NCBI GenBank assembly: GCA_958430865.1
Contig: CAUDNR010004103.1
Location: 1 to 20,428 of the forward strand
Source of the DNA: Entrophospora sp. SA101
Taxonomy: Eukaryota; Glomeromycota; Glomeromycetes; Entrophosporales; Entrophosporaceae
Length of the DNA: 20,428 nt
Reading direction: 5' to 3'
Shown: positions 1 to 10,086 of the stretch, piece by piece
How the letters are laid out: every line of letters begins with the position of its first letter
Numbering within the stretch: the first letter of the stretch is position 1
Notes under the pieces: model-generated
What the model saw: only the letters and a program-made list of their open reading frames with translations
Told to the model about the DNA's origin: nothing
Databases searched by the model: none
Program-made: the position numbers and the translations under genes

Positions 1-210
1 CTTGATATATTAAATTATTACATAGTTCTTATCTAATGAATGAAAGATATTGAATATTAGATATTGATATATTAAATATTAAATAAATTATAAATATTAT
101 AAATTATAAATATTAAATTGTATTAAATAAATTATAAATATTATAAATTATAATTATTAAATAAATTCATTTATGCATTCTCACCATAGACTAATAACAC
201 CACCATTATA
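1..210. other. AT-rich non-coding flank
   Basis: This stretch is almost pure A/T and consists of imperfect reiterations of TATTAAAT / ATAAATTATAAATATT. I see no open reading frame or RNA gene. It ends at the TA dinucleotide (209-210) that borders the inverted-repeat element to its right. Confidence 0.6.
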
Positions 211-620
211 CAGGGTGTTAAGAAAAAAACGGTGGTTGGTAAAAATATTGTTTTTAATGAAAAAGTAGCCAAAATTATATGATGAAAATTATAATAGAGA
301 ATTGGAGGATCTTAGATTATAACATATGAAATTTTTGAAGCATGTTATTATGTAGGCTTTAGAGCAATTATTAAAGAAATTTACACATTAAATTGTTTTT
401 TTCAAAATAATCAAATTCCTTTTATTTCCAATTGACAAAATTCTAGAAAATCTGGAAGTATGAAAGTTTATATATTGCGAGCGTGTAAATTCATTTACAG
501 CTCAGGTTGTGTCCAATAAATATATAAGATAAAATAAAATAAAAAGTCCAATATATAAATCTCCCTGTATCCGCACACAGCTCAGAGCCTACTCAAAACT
601 CTATTGTGCAATTCTCTCTA

Positions 621-640
621 CAGTACTAATAGAAGTACTG
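621..640. repeat. Hairpin inside repeat copy 1
   Basis: CAGTACT, six bases, then AGTACTG: a perfect 7-bp stem. The same hairpin is present at 20045-20064 in copy 2. Confidence 0.8.
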
Positions 641-751
641 CTGGCCTAAAAATGATAAATAAAAAAAATATTTACAAGAAATATTTACAACTATACCACT
701 TGAGGCGTCCCTACAAGCAGCATAGAACAATCAAATGGGGGGTTCTAAATA

Positions 752-777
752 ATGATTAGTGGCCAGCCACTAATCAT
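752..777. repeat. 26-nt near-perfect palindrome in repeat copy 1
   Basis: ATGATTAGTGGC, CA, GCCACTAATCAT: 12-bp arms around a 2-nt centre. An identical palindrome lies at 20176-20201 in copy 2. A palindrome this long and comparatively GC-rich stands out in this AT-rich setting. Confidence 0.9.
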
Positions 778-927
778 CAGAGAGGACCATGGAACAATTC
801 ACAATGGCTTTTCCTATTAACTATGCAAAAATTCGTAATAAGGTAAAATGTGTTTATTTAATTATTAACAATGGGGGGGGGATTTATTCAATTATCATTA
901 ATGTTATTAACATTATCCCTCTTCTCA

Positions 928-967
928 CTTGGTCTAAAACCAAGCCTTTTTATACCTCTTGAGGTAT
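928..967. repeat. Two adjacent hairpins in repeat copy 1
   Basis: CTTGGT-CTAAA-ACCAAG (928-944) is followed by CCTTTTTA and then ATACCTC-TT-GAGGTAT (952-967). Both are conserved in copy 2 (20357-20396). The first hairpin followed by a T-run resembles a terminator or structural end, but function is not shown. Confidence 0.8.
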
Positions 968-1650
968 TACAAATAACATGACCTTTACAATATTTTATCC
1001 AATAAAATATGCTTATTAATCCTATTTTCTGTATTACTAGCTTACTAATTGCTAATTACTAATTCTATGACTCATAATTACTAATCCTATGAGTCATTAT
1101 TACAAATAATTGAATTAATAATTCGAAGTAAATAATTATGTCATAAAATAAGTTAAAAATAGAAATGATGTAATGATCTACATGTGTAACATGACGTGCA
1201 ACCGTTGCAATAAATATAGAAAGATGATTGTTAATCGTGATGTAATATTTAGCGCATCACATGACTTCCGTAGTAAGTTCGTTCTAATTGGTCAATATTA
1301 ACGGTCAATTGGTTGGTCCTCGGTTTACAATCTCACAATATATAATCTCCAGAACATTGATTACACACCGGTATAATTTTTTGTATGATTATTATGTATA
1401 TTTTTGTGTCAGGCTTATTATTAAAAATTTCTGTGTTAAAATTTCAGAGACAAAAAATTTGCAAAGTTTTAAAAAAAAAGATATGAATTAGCTTTACAGA
1501 AAATTTGGCAATAGCATATCATGTCTATTTTTTTATTTAACAAGGTAATTTGATAAACTTTCAAACGAATCTAAATTTATTTAATTATGTTATGTAATTG
1601 TTGAGATATGCAATTTTTTGTCACCGCCATTTTTTTCTTAACACACTGTA

Positions 1651-3500
1651 ACCAACTCATGTCTTCTTTTGGTTCAGTAATCCTTTACATGACATGATTT
1701 AGAACTATGAAATAGTGCAAGAATTATGATTAACATTTATAAATGTACCTTCTAACAAATTAAATAAAATACAAAAGAATAATTTAAATAAATGTTTTAC
1801 TCATCCAAATCACTAACCAGAATATTTAACAGAATGTGGGCTTTCTATTATTATTATTTATGGTCCCTAACAGTTGTTAAATGATTTAATTTAAGTTTAT
1901 TATTTTCGGTGAACATATGATTTTCTAATTGCAAAAAAGACTTCTATAACTAACTTCTGAATTACTTCACTTTTTACTGAATTACTTTGATAGTCTATAA
2001 ATAGAAGGTGAGAAATCAGAATATGTTGTTGTTATTGCTGCAAAATTGATTTTGGTGACGCAAGTTGAGTTAAAGTCAGATGACAGTCAGTTTGTATATG
2101 AAACATATGTAGTGTAATAAATGCTGATCATTTCTTAAAATTGAATACCCGCTATGTTGGGAGGTGCGAATAACAATTTCCTTAATTAATTGCAACTAGT
2201 TGCAACTAATTGTAGCATATAAAAATTGAATTGTGGTTGCAGTTGTGACATATGAAAATTGAATGCAGCTAATTGTGGTTCCCATATTTAACCTAGATAC
2301 ATTAAACTTTGTCTGTAAAACTCCCTAAATTAGTAAAACATGATAAAAATAAAGAAGCAAAGAATATTTCAAAAATTTTGTATAACAGGTTTTTGTTATG
2401 GTCATCATTCCACCCTTAACAGTGGCTTAATTATTTTAAACATAAATTTTATTTATACAATAAAAGAGATGGAAGGGATATAAAATAAATACCAAAACAA
2501 TTCAATTCATACTGTGAGATTGTCCAAGCCTTACCCAAAATTTCCAAAATTTTATTTATACCAGTATTCTAATACAAACTCAATTTCACTATTCTTTAAC
2601 TTACTAATCTTAATATGCGATTGCTTTTCTTTACAAATACAATCAATAATTTCAATAACTTCTTTGGCTATCAATCCCCAGGAATGGCTCCTATCCCTGT
2701 TTGCATTTTCTCAGCAGTCCTTTGTTATCTGCCTGAGTTCAAATATTATCATTAGCATCATTACATTGAGCCCTACTCTTGTATCTTCAGTTCAGATTTA
2801 ACTGGTTTTTTCATTAATCTTAGGCTTCAACCTAAGTTCTACTAAAAAGAAATAAAAATAAAAGAAATAAATATATTTAACAAATATGTCTACTGGTAAG
2901 ATAGTAATTAATTAAATAATTAGTTAGATGGGTTTAGCAAAAGAATCAATCCTTCTGCTGACAAGAGTTTTTTAGTTAGAATATAGTTTTATTATTATGT
3001 TTATTATTATTACTAAAATATATGTTATTATTAGATAAAGATATTACATGAAGTTAAGAAAATTACAATGTTATTTATACATGTTAAAGGTTCAATCATT
3101 TAGTTCTCTGATCTCTTTGAAATCCTAATTTGTTCTAATTAAATATACTCCTTAAACATAATTTGAACCTTCTCTGTAGAATTATCTTCAAGTTATTTCT
3201 GGTGTGAACAAGTAATTTTAAATTTCTTTGTTAAATTTAATCTAGGCCTATTACATTTTGGAATGTTGGAATATGGTATTTATTTTCCGAATCGATTATT
3301 CTATTGGTTCACTATTGCTATGTTGATCGTGTAACAGTTGATAAATTGTACCGGTTTTATTTCTTGTTTGGTTTTTCCGTGATGATCTCTTCCAGTTACA
3401 ATTTTTCATTTCACGTAACTCGTAAATCATTTCCGATTTATTTATTAGTTTCCCATGATTCACAACTAAATATTTTGCTGGCCTGACATCTTTTCTTTAT
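1651..3500. other. Long intergenic region without recognisable gene
   Basis: I find no protein or RNA gene that I recognise here. Visible items are a TATAAATAG promoter-like string at 1996-2004 with no supported ORF behind it, a perfect 16-bp palindrome at 2190-2205 within a TTGCAACTA-rich patch, and many A/T runs. A 95-codon frame at about 2514-2801 has no family resemblance and a composition like its surroundings, so I treat it as chance. Confidence 0.5.
2190..2205. repeat. Perfect 16-bp palindrome
   Basis: TTGCAACTAGTTGCAA equals its own reverse complement. Related words (TTGCAACTAATTG, GGTTGCAGTTG, GCAGCTAATTG) follow over the next 80 bases, giving a small patch of degenerate repeats. 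Confidence 0.75.
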
Positions 3501-3504
3501 TTAG

Positions 3505-3513
3505 TATAAATAG
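3505..3513 (+). promoter_or_regulatory. Possible TATA box upstream of RAT1
   Basis: TATAAATAG lies about 190 nt before the RAT1 start codon. The same nonamer occurs at 1996-2004. In DNA this AT-rich a TATA-like string is weak evidence. Between it and the ATG, the string TTAACGTTA occurs twice (about 3538 and 3584) and may be a duplicated motif. Confidence 0.3.
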
Positions 3514-3698
3514 AACTTCTATCTGTTTAAACAGCACTTAACGTTAACATCAATCAATATTAATATCAATATATATCAACATTAACGTTACACGACACAA
3601 TCATTTTCGTAACACTTAAGTTTCGAAAAATTCCTTTTTAAAATTCATATTTTTTCGTCAATAAATAAATATCTATAAATTTATTACTAAATTTAAAA

Positions 3699-6600
3699 AT
3701 GGGTGTTCCAGCATTATTCAGGTAATTCTTGTTGTAAAGATCTATTTGTTTTCCAGCAGCAACAGCAAAGTTTCATATCAAATCCATTGCATAATAATAA
3801 TAATATAGATGGCTTTCAAAAAAATATCCCAAAATCATTCAACAAGTCATCGAGGAACGACCGATTATGATAAATGGTGTAGAAATACCAGTTGATACAT
3901 CAAAGCCAAATCCAAATAAGACGGAATTCGATAATTTATATCTTGATATGAATGGTATTATTCATCCATGTTGTCACCCAGAAGATAAAGTTAGTGTGTT
4001 GATGTTATCATGGGCTTATTTGATTTTTTGATTATAATAATTAACACATCATTATAATATCATTTTAGCCCACTCCTGAAACTGAAGAAGATATGATTAT
4101 AGATATCTTTAAATATACCGAACGAATTGTGGCAATGATACGTCCAAGAAAAGTATTATATCTTGCAATCGGTAAAATATCAAATAAAATTTATATTTCA
4201 TGATTTTTATAATGACAATTATAATTAATTATTTATTTATTTAATATATAGATGGGGTAGCTCCTCGTGCTAAAATGAATCAACAACGATCTCGTAGGTT
4301 TAGAACAGCACGAGAAGATAAAGAAAAGGCTAATGAAAAGACTCTAGAAATGGTTGCACTTGAGGGCATGTAGTCATTAATAATTTTAAAAATTATAATA
4401 AAGATTTTTAATTCATTTATAATTCAATTAAAGGTTTTTTTTTAAAAAATAGAATCGGGAGTACTGTTTGATGAAGACCTAAAGAAGAAAAAATCATTTG
4501 ATAGCAATTGTATTACACCAGGTACTCCTTTCATGGCAAAACTCGCTGCATGCTTAAGATATTGGATTGCTGATAAATTGAATAATGATGTTGGATGGAA
4601 AAATGTACATACGATTCTATCTTTTAATTTAAATTTTTGGAAAAAAAATTTGATTTTAATACTTATATGCGTCTCATTTACAATAGTTGAAAGTGATATT
4701 ATCAGATGCAAGTGTTCCTGGTGAAGGCGAACACAAAATTATGGATTTTATTCGTAGTCAACGTACAAGTCCTTATCATGATCCTAATACACATCATGTC
4801 ATATATGGATTGGTAGGTTTATGGAAGGGATGATACATTATTTTTAATAATTAATTATATAACCTTACCTTTCAATCAAAAAACCATTTTAGGATGCTGA
4901 TCTCATTATGTTATCATTGGCTACGCATGAACCTCATTTTAAAGTGTTGCGTGAAGATGTCTTCTTTAGAGAAGGCATATATAAAGGATGCTTTATATGT
5001 GGTCAAAATGATCATATAGCGAATCAATGCACAGGTTTTTAAATATATCTTTTTTACATTATTTTTATAAAAGCATTTATTTATTTATATGCAAAATATT
5101 TTCAAAAACCTTAATAATAATAATAGGAAAAGCCAAACAAAAAGTAGGAGACCATGATGAAAAAGGTAGAGAAGTACTACTAAAGCCCTACGTATTTCTA
5201 GATGTGCAGGTTCTTCGTGAATATCTTGAGATAGAACTCAACATTGGACCATTACCTTGGCCTTACAATTTTGAAAACTCAATAGACGATTGGGTATTTA
5301 TGTGTTTCTTTGTCGGAAATGATTTTCTTCCGCATTTGCCTTCTTTGGAAATTAGAGAAGGTGCTATTGATACACTTATTACCATTTGGAAAAGGTGCTT
5401 GCCAATAATGGGCGGATACATGACTACTAATGGAAATGTTTGTAGTTTCTTTTTTGATATATAGATGAGATCTTTATTATACTTGAGATGATCATTGATG
5501 AAATTTTCACGACATTTTCCTAAAAATATAGGTTAATTTAAAAAGAATGCAACATCTAGTTACAGAATTAGGAAAAATGGAAGATGATATTTTTATTCGT
5601 AGGCAAAGAAGTAAGTAATATAAACACTAAAGATAAAATTATATTATAATTGTTGTTATCATTATTTATTATTATTATTATTTGTGATAAAGACGAATCG
5701 AGACGAAATCAACAAAATAATAATAATGTTCCGAAAAAACGAAAAATAAGTCACGATCCAATAACAAGCTATGCTAATCGTAATGCTGCACAATCATTAA
5801 GATCTGAACTATTGAATTCATCATCATCAACAACAACTTCAACAGTAGCAATAGTAGAAACAACAGAAACAATAGAAGAAACAACAATAGTAGCTGGAGG
5901 AGAAGGAAGAGGAAATGAGGATTATCAACAGGCGGCACAAAGTATTGATGATTTGTTGACTTCTGTTAAAGGTGTTAAACGAAAAGCTGAAGAATTTGAT
6001 GAAGAAAATGATAAAGACATCGTTGTGGTAAATGAAGAAGCTGCTATTGTAGAGTATCAAGAGGATACAACGACACCTGCTACTGCTGTTACTAATTCAG
6101 CTTCAGAAATTGCTGATTCTGCCACAAATGAAGAATCTCATGAATTTATTGATCCTATCAGGTAATTAATAATAATAAGTAATAATTATATGATTAGTTT
6201 TACGAATATTATACATATATTTTTATTTACTTTATAATATATTATCATTAGACTTGGAGAACCAGGTTTCAAAAAACGATATTATAAAGAAAAATTTGAT
6301 GTTGATATATCAGACGAGCCAACCGATGAATTTCGCAAAAAGTATGCTTATTTGCCTAACTTACAATTAATTAAAATGATCAGTTTTAAAAAAAGAAAAA
6401 ATCAACTACTAATCAATCATATATATTTATTACATTTAAACGAAATACAATAATAATTAGCGTTGTAAAGAGTTATGTTGAAGGATTATGTTGGGTTTTG
6501 AAATATTATTTTCAAGGTGTTCCATCGTGGAAATGGTATTATCCGTATCATTATTCGCCTTTTGCATCTGATTTTGTTGATATAGGCGATTTGGATATTA

Positions 6601-7382
6601 ATTTTGAATTGGGTGAACCATTTAAACCATTTGAACAATTGATGGGTGTTTTACCTGCTGAAAGGTAATTAATTTAATGATATTTTTGATATTTGACATT
6701 GTGCGCGTGTGAAAAGTTATAATAAATCCAACTAACCATTAAATATATATATATAGTAAACAACATTTACCGTTACCTATACAACAACTTATGACAGATT
6801 TAGATAGTGAGATTATTGATTTCTATCCGTCAGATTTTGAAATAGATCTTAATGGGAAACGATATACTTGGCAAGGTAATAAATTTTATGTTTTTTTATT
6901 ATATATAAATCATATTTTTATAATTTATTTTATGAATATTGTAGGAGTTGCATTGCTTCCATTTATTGATGAATCCAGGTTATTAAAAGCAGCCGAATCA
7001 GCCTATTCTCAATTGAGTGAAGATGAATTGGGGAGGAATGCTTTAGGGTCGGAAATATTATGTTTTAGTAATAATCATAAATTATATGATGAATTGTGTG
7101 TATTATATTCTAAAAGAAAATCGGATCAAGTAAGTATTTATCTTTTTGAAGCGGTGTGAAAGAGATGTTTATATTTATTATTCATTAATTTCCTCTTATT
7201 TGGAGAAAAGATTTAAAAGCTTTTGTATTGTTGAATTTTTTTTTGTAATCAATTATTTTATGATTATAACTAGTCATTAATTTAATTTTTAACAGTCAAC
7301 AGACCAAGTAAGGTTCGTGGTTCTATGTGTTCTAGAATTAAAGAATCAATTTATAAGGTTTTACAAACATAGAGAAAGTTGA
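3699..7382 (+). CDS. RAT1: 5'-3' exoribonuclease Rat1/XRN2, C-terminus truncated
   Basis: Nuclear 5'-to-3' exoribonuclease, known to trim pre-rRNA and to act in transcription termination. Exons I infer: 3699-3721, 3809-3989, 4069-4171, 4252-4365, 4453-4604, 4687-4812, 4893-5034, 5127-5437, 5532-5610, 5693-6161, 6252-6341, 6461-6664, 6757-6875, 6945-7129 (766 codons, every junction in frame). A possible last exon starts at 7296 and stops at 7380-7382. Family motifs appear in order: [15 protein letters not shown] start, [45 protein letters not shown], a CCHC knuckle ([14 protein letters not shown]), [20 protein letters not shown] and [15 protein letters not shown]. All acidic metal-site motifs are kept. 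Exon 10 encodes a low-complexity Glu/Thr/Asn insert with KKRK stretches, possible nuclear signals. One intron (4366-4452) is GC-AG. After DQ at 7129 the family's C-terminal part is missing: reading into the intron stops at 7157-7159, and splicing to 7296 adds 28 unrelated residues. RAT1/XRN2 rather than cytoplasmic XRN1 is favoured by the CCHC knuckle and length. Confidence 0.9.
4366..4452 (+). other. GC-AG intron in RAT1
   Basis: The exon reads CTT GAG G, then GCATGT, and the next exon starts AA TCG GGA after ATAG. This joins to Glu-Glu-Ser-Gly in frame, immediately before the conserved DSNCITPGT block. No GT donor nearby keeps the frame, and unspliced reading hits TAG at once. All other introns of the gene up to exon 14 use GT. 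Confidence 0.8.
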
Positions 7383-7815
7383 CACATTCACTCTAATATC
7401 TGTAATAAATAATTGGAAGGAATCAGAAGATGTTAAGGAATGTTTGAAAGCCTTAATCCTAATGATGATGAAGGCCACTCAAACATTGAAATTATTAATC
7501 TACTTGTGTGAAAAAGATCGAATGTGACCAATAGGCAAATGGCCTTTACTAGAGCTGTTTGCCATTGTATTCTAAGTTCTGAACATGAAGGTGTTAAGAT
7601 TGATCAAACATGTATTCTTGATAGAATGCGAGGTTTTCTTATATGTATTATTTCATTTATTTAAATTTTTATTTTTATAAAATATAGATGCTGTTACAAT
7701 CACCTTTGCAAACACTTTGCTTTTTTTGGAGGGTTATAACATTATAAAATCTTTGATATTATTATTATATTTATCAGGGATATGATCCAACATCATCTTC
7801 TAATGCAGAGTGATC
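7304..7815 (+). pseudogene. Shattered coding sequence of an unrecognised protein
   Basis: The stretch looks protein-coding but changes frame repeatedly. Readable pieces in order are [20 protein letters not shown] then TAG; after a shift [20 protein letters not shown]; after another shift SLNPNDDEGHSNIEIINLLV then an in-frame TGA; in the same frame VTNRQMAFTRAVCHCILSSE through ILDRMR. An intron (about 7632-7687) joins to DAVTITFANTLLFLEG, and a last piece reads GYDPTSSSNAE then TGA (to about 7813). At least two frameshifts and two nonsense codons separate pieces that read as one polypeptide. I do not recognise the family. It could be the eroded 3' part of a neighbouring gene fused to RAT1, or a fragment captured by transposition. 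PSKVRGSM might instead belong to the lost Rat1 C-terminus. Confidence 0.5.
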
Positions 7816-8860
7816 AATAATGTACATATAATATAATTGCTTCATATACTGTACATAATAATTATTTTATATTATTAATGTTTTCTTCATATATATTTAT
7901 GAATTCGTTGTTATAATTACACTAATAATAACAAAAATATAAATAATAAATGCATTCAAAGTTATAGAAAAATGCTTTTTATAAATGTAATAGTAATTTT
8001 TTTACAAATTTACAAATTTATAATTTTTATAACTAAAATTTTTATTGTAAAATTTGCTGATGAATGCGATATATAACCAAAATATTTCAATTAATTTACC
8101 GTCATAATTTACACTATTCAATCGTTTGCTATGATGATGTTTTTAACTAGAGAAAAGGTTTTAATAAAATTTCTTTTTACCATATAATATATGTTTTATC
8201 ACCAATACTTCTTGGTGGATTGACTTTATTTTTTATTAGGAAAGTATAGTGTTCTTTGAACCTACTAAAGCAGCGGAGTGTGTTTGTTATTTTTTAATCT
8301 TGTGCTTGAAAAAATAATAATTGTGATTTTATGTTGACGTTTTGAGGATTTAACCGATCTCCTTTTTTCACTAATTTTCTGGTGATTTTGGTGTTGAGGT
8401 AATGGTCGATACTGTTGAAGTTTACGATTATAATATTATAATGACATATTTGACGATTGCGAGATGATTGACATAATTTCTATCGAATCATCAGTAGTGT
8501 ATATTGTTTTATATATAATACACGCTAGTGGAGTTCTAAAGGTCAGCAACGCATGGGCGAGAGAATACATCATCTTGTTTTACGGATGGAATATATATAA
8601 GATTATTTTTGCTCATTTAAACAAACAATTTTTATATAACCCTGATTCTTTTTGCATGGCGGAGGATTTCTAATAAATCACCATCGACATTAGTTGTAAA
8701 TATTGCCAGCATTCTCTTCATCACCGTTTTCTAAATATCTATCTATCATTTTTGGGTAACCATATTTCATCAATTGCATCTCTTACGAATCTGTTTAGTT
8801 TATTACGATCTCGTATTGTTTGGAAGAGGGATCTGGTCAGCCTGTTCCATGGTATTCGCT
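7816..8860. other. Intergenic, no recognisable gene
   Basis: This is AT-rich DNA with long A/T runs up to about 8200, then a slightly more balanced part (8240-8860). A 69-codon frame at about 8464-8673 matches nothing I know. The reverse strand at about 8690-8790 has a short open stretch (KYGYPKMIDRYLENGDEENA) that may be a remnant of a gene. Neither is supported enough to call. Confidence 0.4.
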
Positions 8861-8869
8861 CTTATTCTC

Positions 8870-9110
8870 TATAGAAAATAACATACTAATACAGAATACA
8901 CGGAAAACATACTGATACAGAATTCGTTTTTTCCATACTAGTACGTATTTCATATTCACTTAATTCATACTACTATTAGTATGGGAAAATGCGTATTATC
9001 ATGTTTCCCATAAATCCCGTGTGCATTTCGTGTGTGTTTCGTATGCATTCTGTATCTATCCTGTATCTATCCATACGAATTCCGTACTTTTTGGTGCATT
9101 TTACTGGAAG
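8870..9110. repeat. Cluster of degenerate short repeats (CATACTAATACAG / GTATGCATTCTGTATC)
   Basis: The words CATACTAATACAGAATACACGG, CATACTGATACAGAATTCG, CCATACTAGTACG, TTAGTATGGGAAAATGCG, GCATTCTGTATC and CCTGTATC follow one another. The later ones are approximate reverse complements of the earlier ones, so the whole reads as a loose inverted repeat. No ORF crosses it. It may be a small non-autonomous element or a satellite remnant. Confidence 0.5.
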
Positions 9111-9224
9111 ATTCCTAAAATAAAAAACGATTTTATCTTTCTATAAATACAAGATTCATTATCAATTTTTAGATCAATTTTATTTAATGGGTTTTATTAG
9201 AGAGTATGAATTATTTCAAACATT

Positions 9225-9365
9225 ATAATGGAGGTATCCCTGATCAAGGTCTTGGGTGAATTATCCGACCAATACCCAAAGATCGATAAGGGGATATACA
9301 CCCACCCAGGCTGAACGAAGCTTTATCTCTACAAACATAGGGGATAAAGGTATGTGTGATGCTAT
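9225..9365. repeat. Comparatively GC-rich non-coding island, probable dispersed repeat
   Basis: This 140-base stretch (GGTATCCCTGATCAAGG to GGGGATAAAGG) is clearly richer in G/C than its surroundings and has no ORF. It contains a short inverted pair, CTTGGGT ... ACCCAAAG (about 9250-9281). Such an island without coding potential suggests a repeat end or a structured RNA. Only its composition supports this. Confidence 0.35.
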
Positions 9366-10086
9366 AATTAAAGGTTATTTCTAATTTTGGGTGATATTTA
9401 TCAGATCAAAAAAATAAAACCAAGTTTAAAATTACAAATAATATTTGCTTTCTTTAATTGATAAAAAACCAAAAAAAAAGCCAGAGTAGTTGAAGAAAAT
9501 AGCAGATGGCGCAGAAATTAAAGGTATTCAGAAAATTCATGTAAAGAATCAGCTGAAAAAAGAATATTGAAGAGTAACGAAAGAAATGTAACAGGTAATA
9601 ATGAATGGCAGGTGCAAGGAAGTAGGAATAACGCTAATAAAAGGTCTAAAAAAAGGTATTAATAGTAATAATTCTCAAGTAAAACATAAAAGACAAAAAG
9701 TATAATTCTGAACTATAATAATGTTTTGAAAACCCAATCAAGTCTCTAGTTCCTCTCTATAATAAATATTTTCAAAATGTGTTCATTTATAAAATTATTA
9801 TTATAGGTTTTTTTTTATTGTTTTACATGAAATTTTTTCAGGTTACATATTTTGCTAATTACTTTTTGATAGATATTCATTTTATTATTAATTAGTAAAT
9901 AATTATAAAAAAAAAAAATTCTTAAACACAATGTTAATCTCGTTTAACGTTTGATTGTATGTTAAATTGAAGAAGTGTTCCTGCTAATCTTATTGATGGA
10001 TGATTCTTTGCATTTTGGAAATTTTTATATAGACGGATCGCAATTAACAGCGTATTAGTTTTCGTCTGCTTCTTTCAAGTGAGTAT
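9366..10086. other. Intergenic, including the Sm-D1 3' flank
   Basis: There is no convincing gene. On the plus strand about 9528-9660 is an open, charged stretch (KRILKSNERNVTGNNEWQVQ, ending TAA) that could be the tail of a degenerate ORF, but it has no start or recognisable domain. The remainder is A/T runs, likely the 3' UTR of Sm-D1 near 9950-10086. Confidence 0.4.

Larger units (their letters stand above)
557..999 (+). repeat. Dispersed direct repeat unit, copy 1
   Basis: This copy matches 19981-20428 almost base for base in the same orientation. I count about three substitutions (ATG/ACG before the G-run, one C/T shortly after, one T/C in the CCCTC run) and a G-run of 9 versus 14. The left boundary is sharp: identity starts at AAATCTCCCTGTATCC in both copies and the preceding bases are unrelated. 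The right boundary is not determinable because copy 2 runs off the window. The unit has no convincing ORF but contains several palindromes (621-640, 752-777, 928-944, 952-967). It is nested in the TIR element, so it inserted later or hitch-hiked in it. Confidence 0.93.
211..1648. mobile_element. Decayed Tc1/mariner-like element with terminal inverted repeats
   Basis: The left end (211 onward, CAGGGTGTTAAGAAAAAAAC) pairs with the reverse complement of the right end (about 1623-1648, CAGTGTGTTAAGAAAAAAAT). They differ by a few bases over about 26 nt. Both ends abut TA (209-210 and 1649-1650), the target duplication expected of Tc1/mariner-type elements. The interior shows no intact transposase: frames are short and stop-rich, so it is a decayed or non-autonomous element. 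A separate repeat unit (557-999) lies inside it. Family assignment rests only on the TA flank and end sequence. The element could instead belong to another TA-targeting MITE family. Confidence 0.6.

Noticed and set aside
2514..2801. 95-codon plus-strand frame
   Set aside because: It shows no recognisable family, splice context or composition shift, and it starts at a non-ATG codon. It is likely a chance frame.
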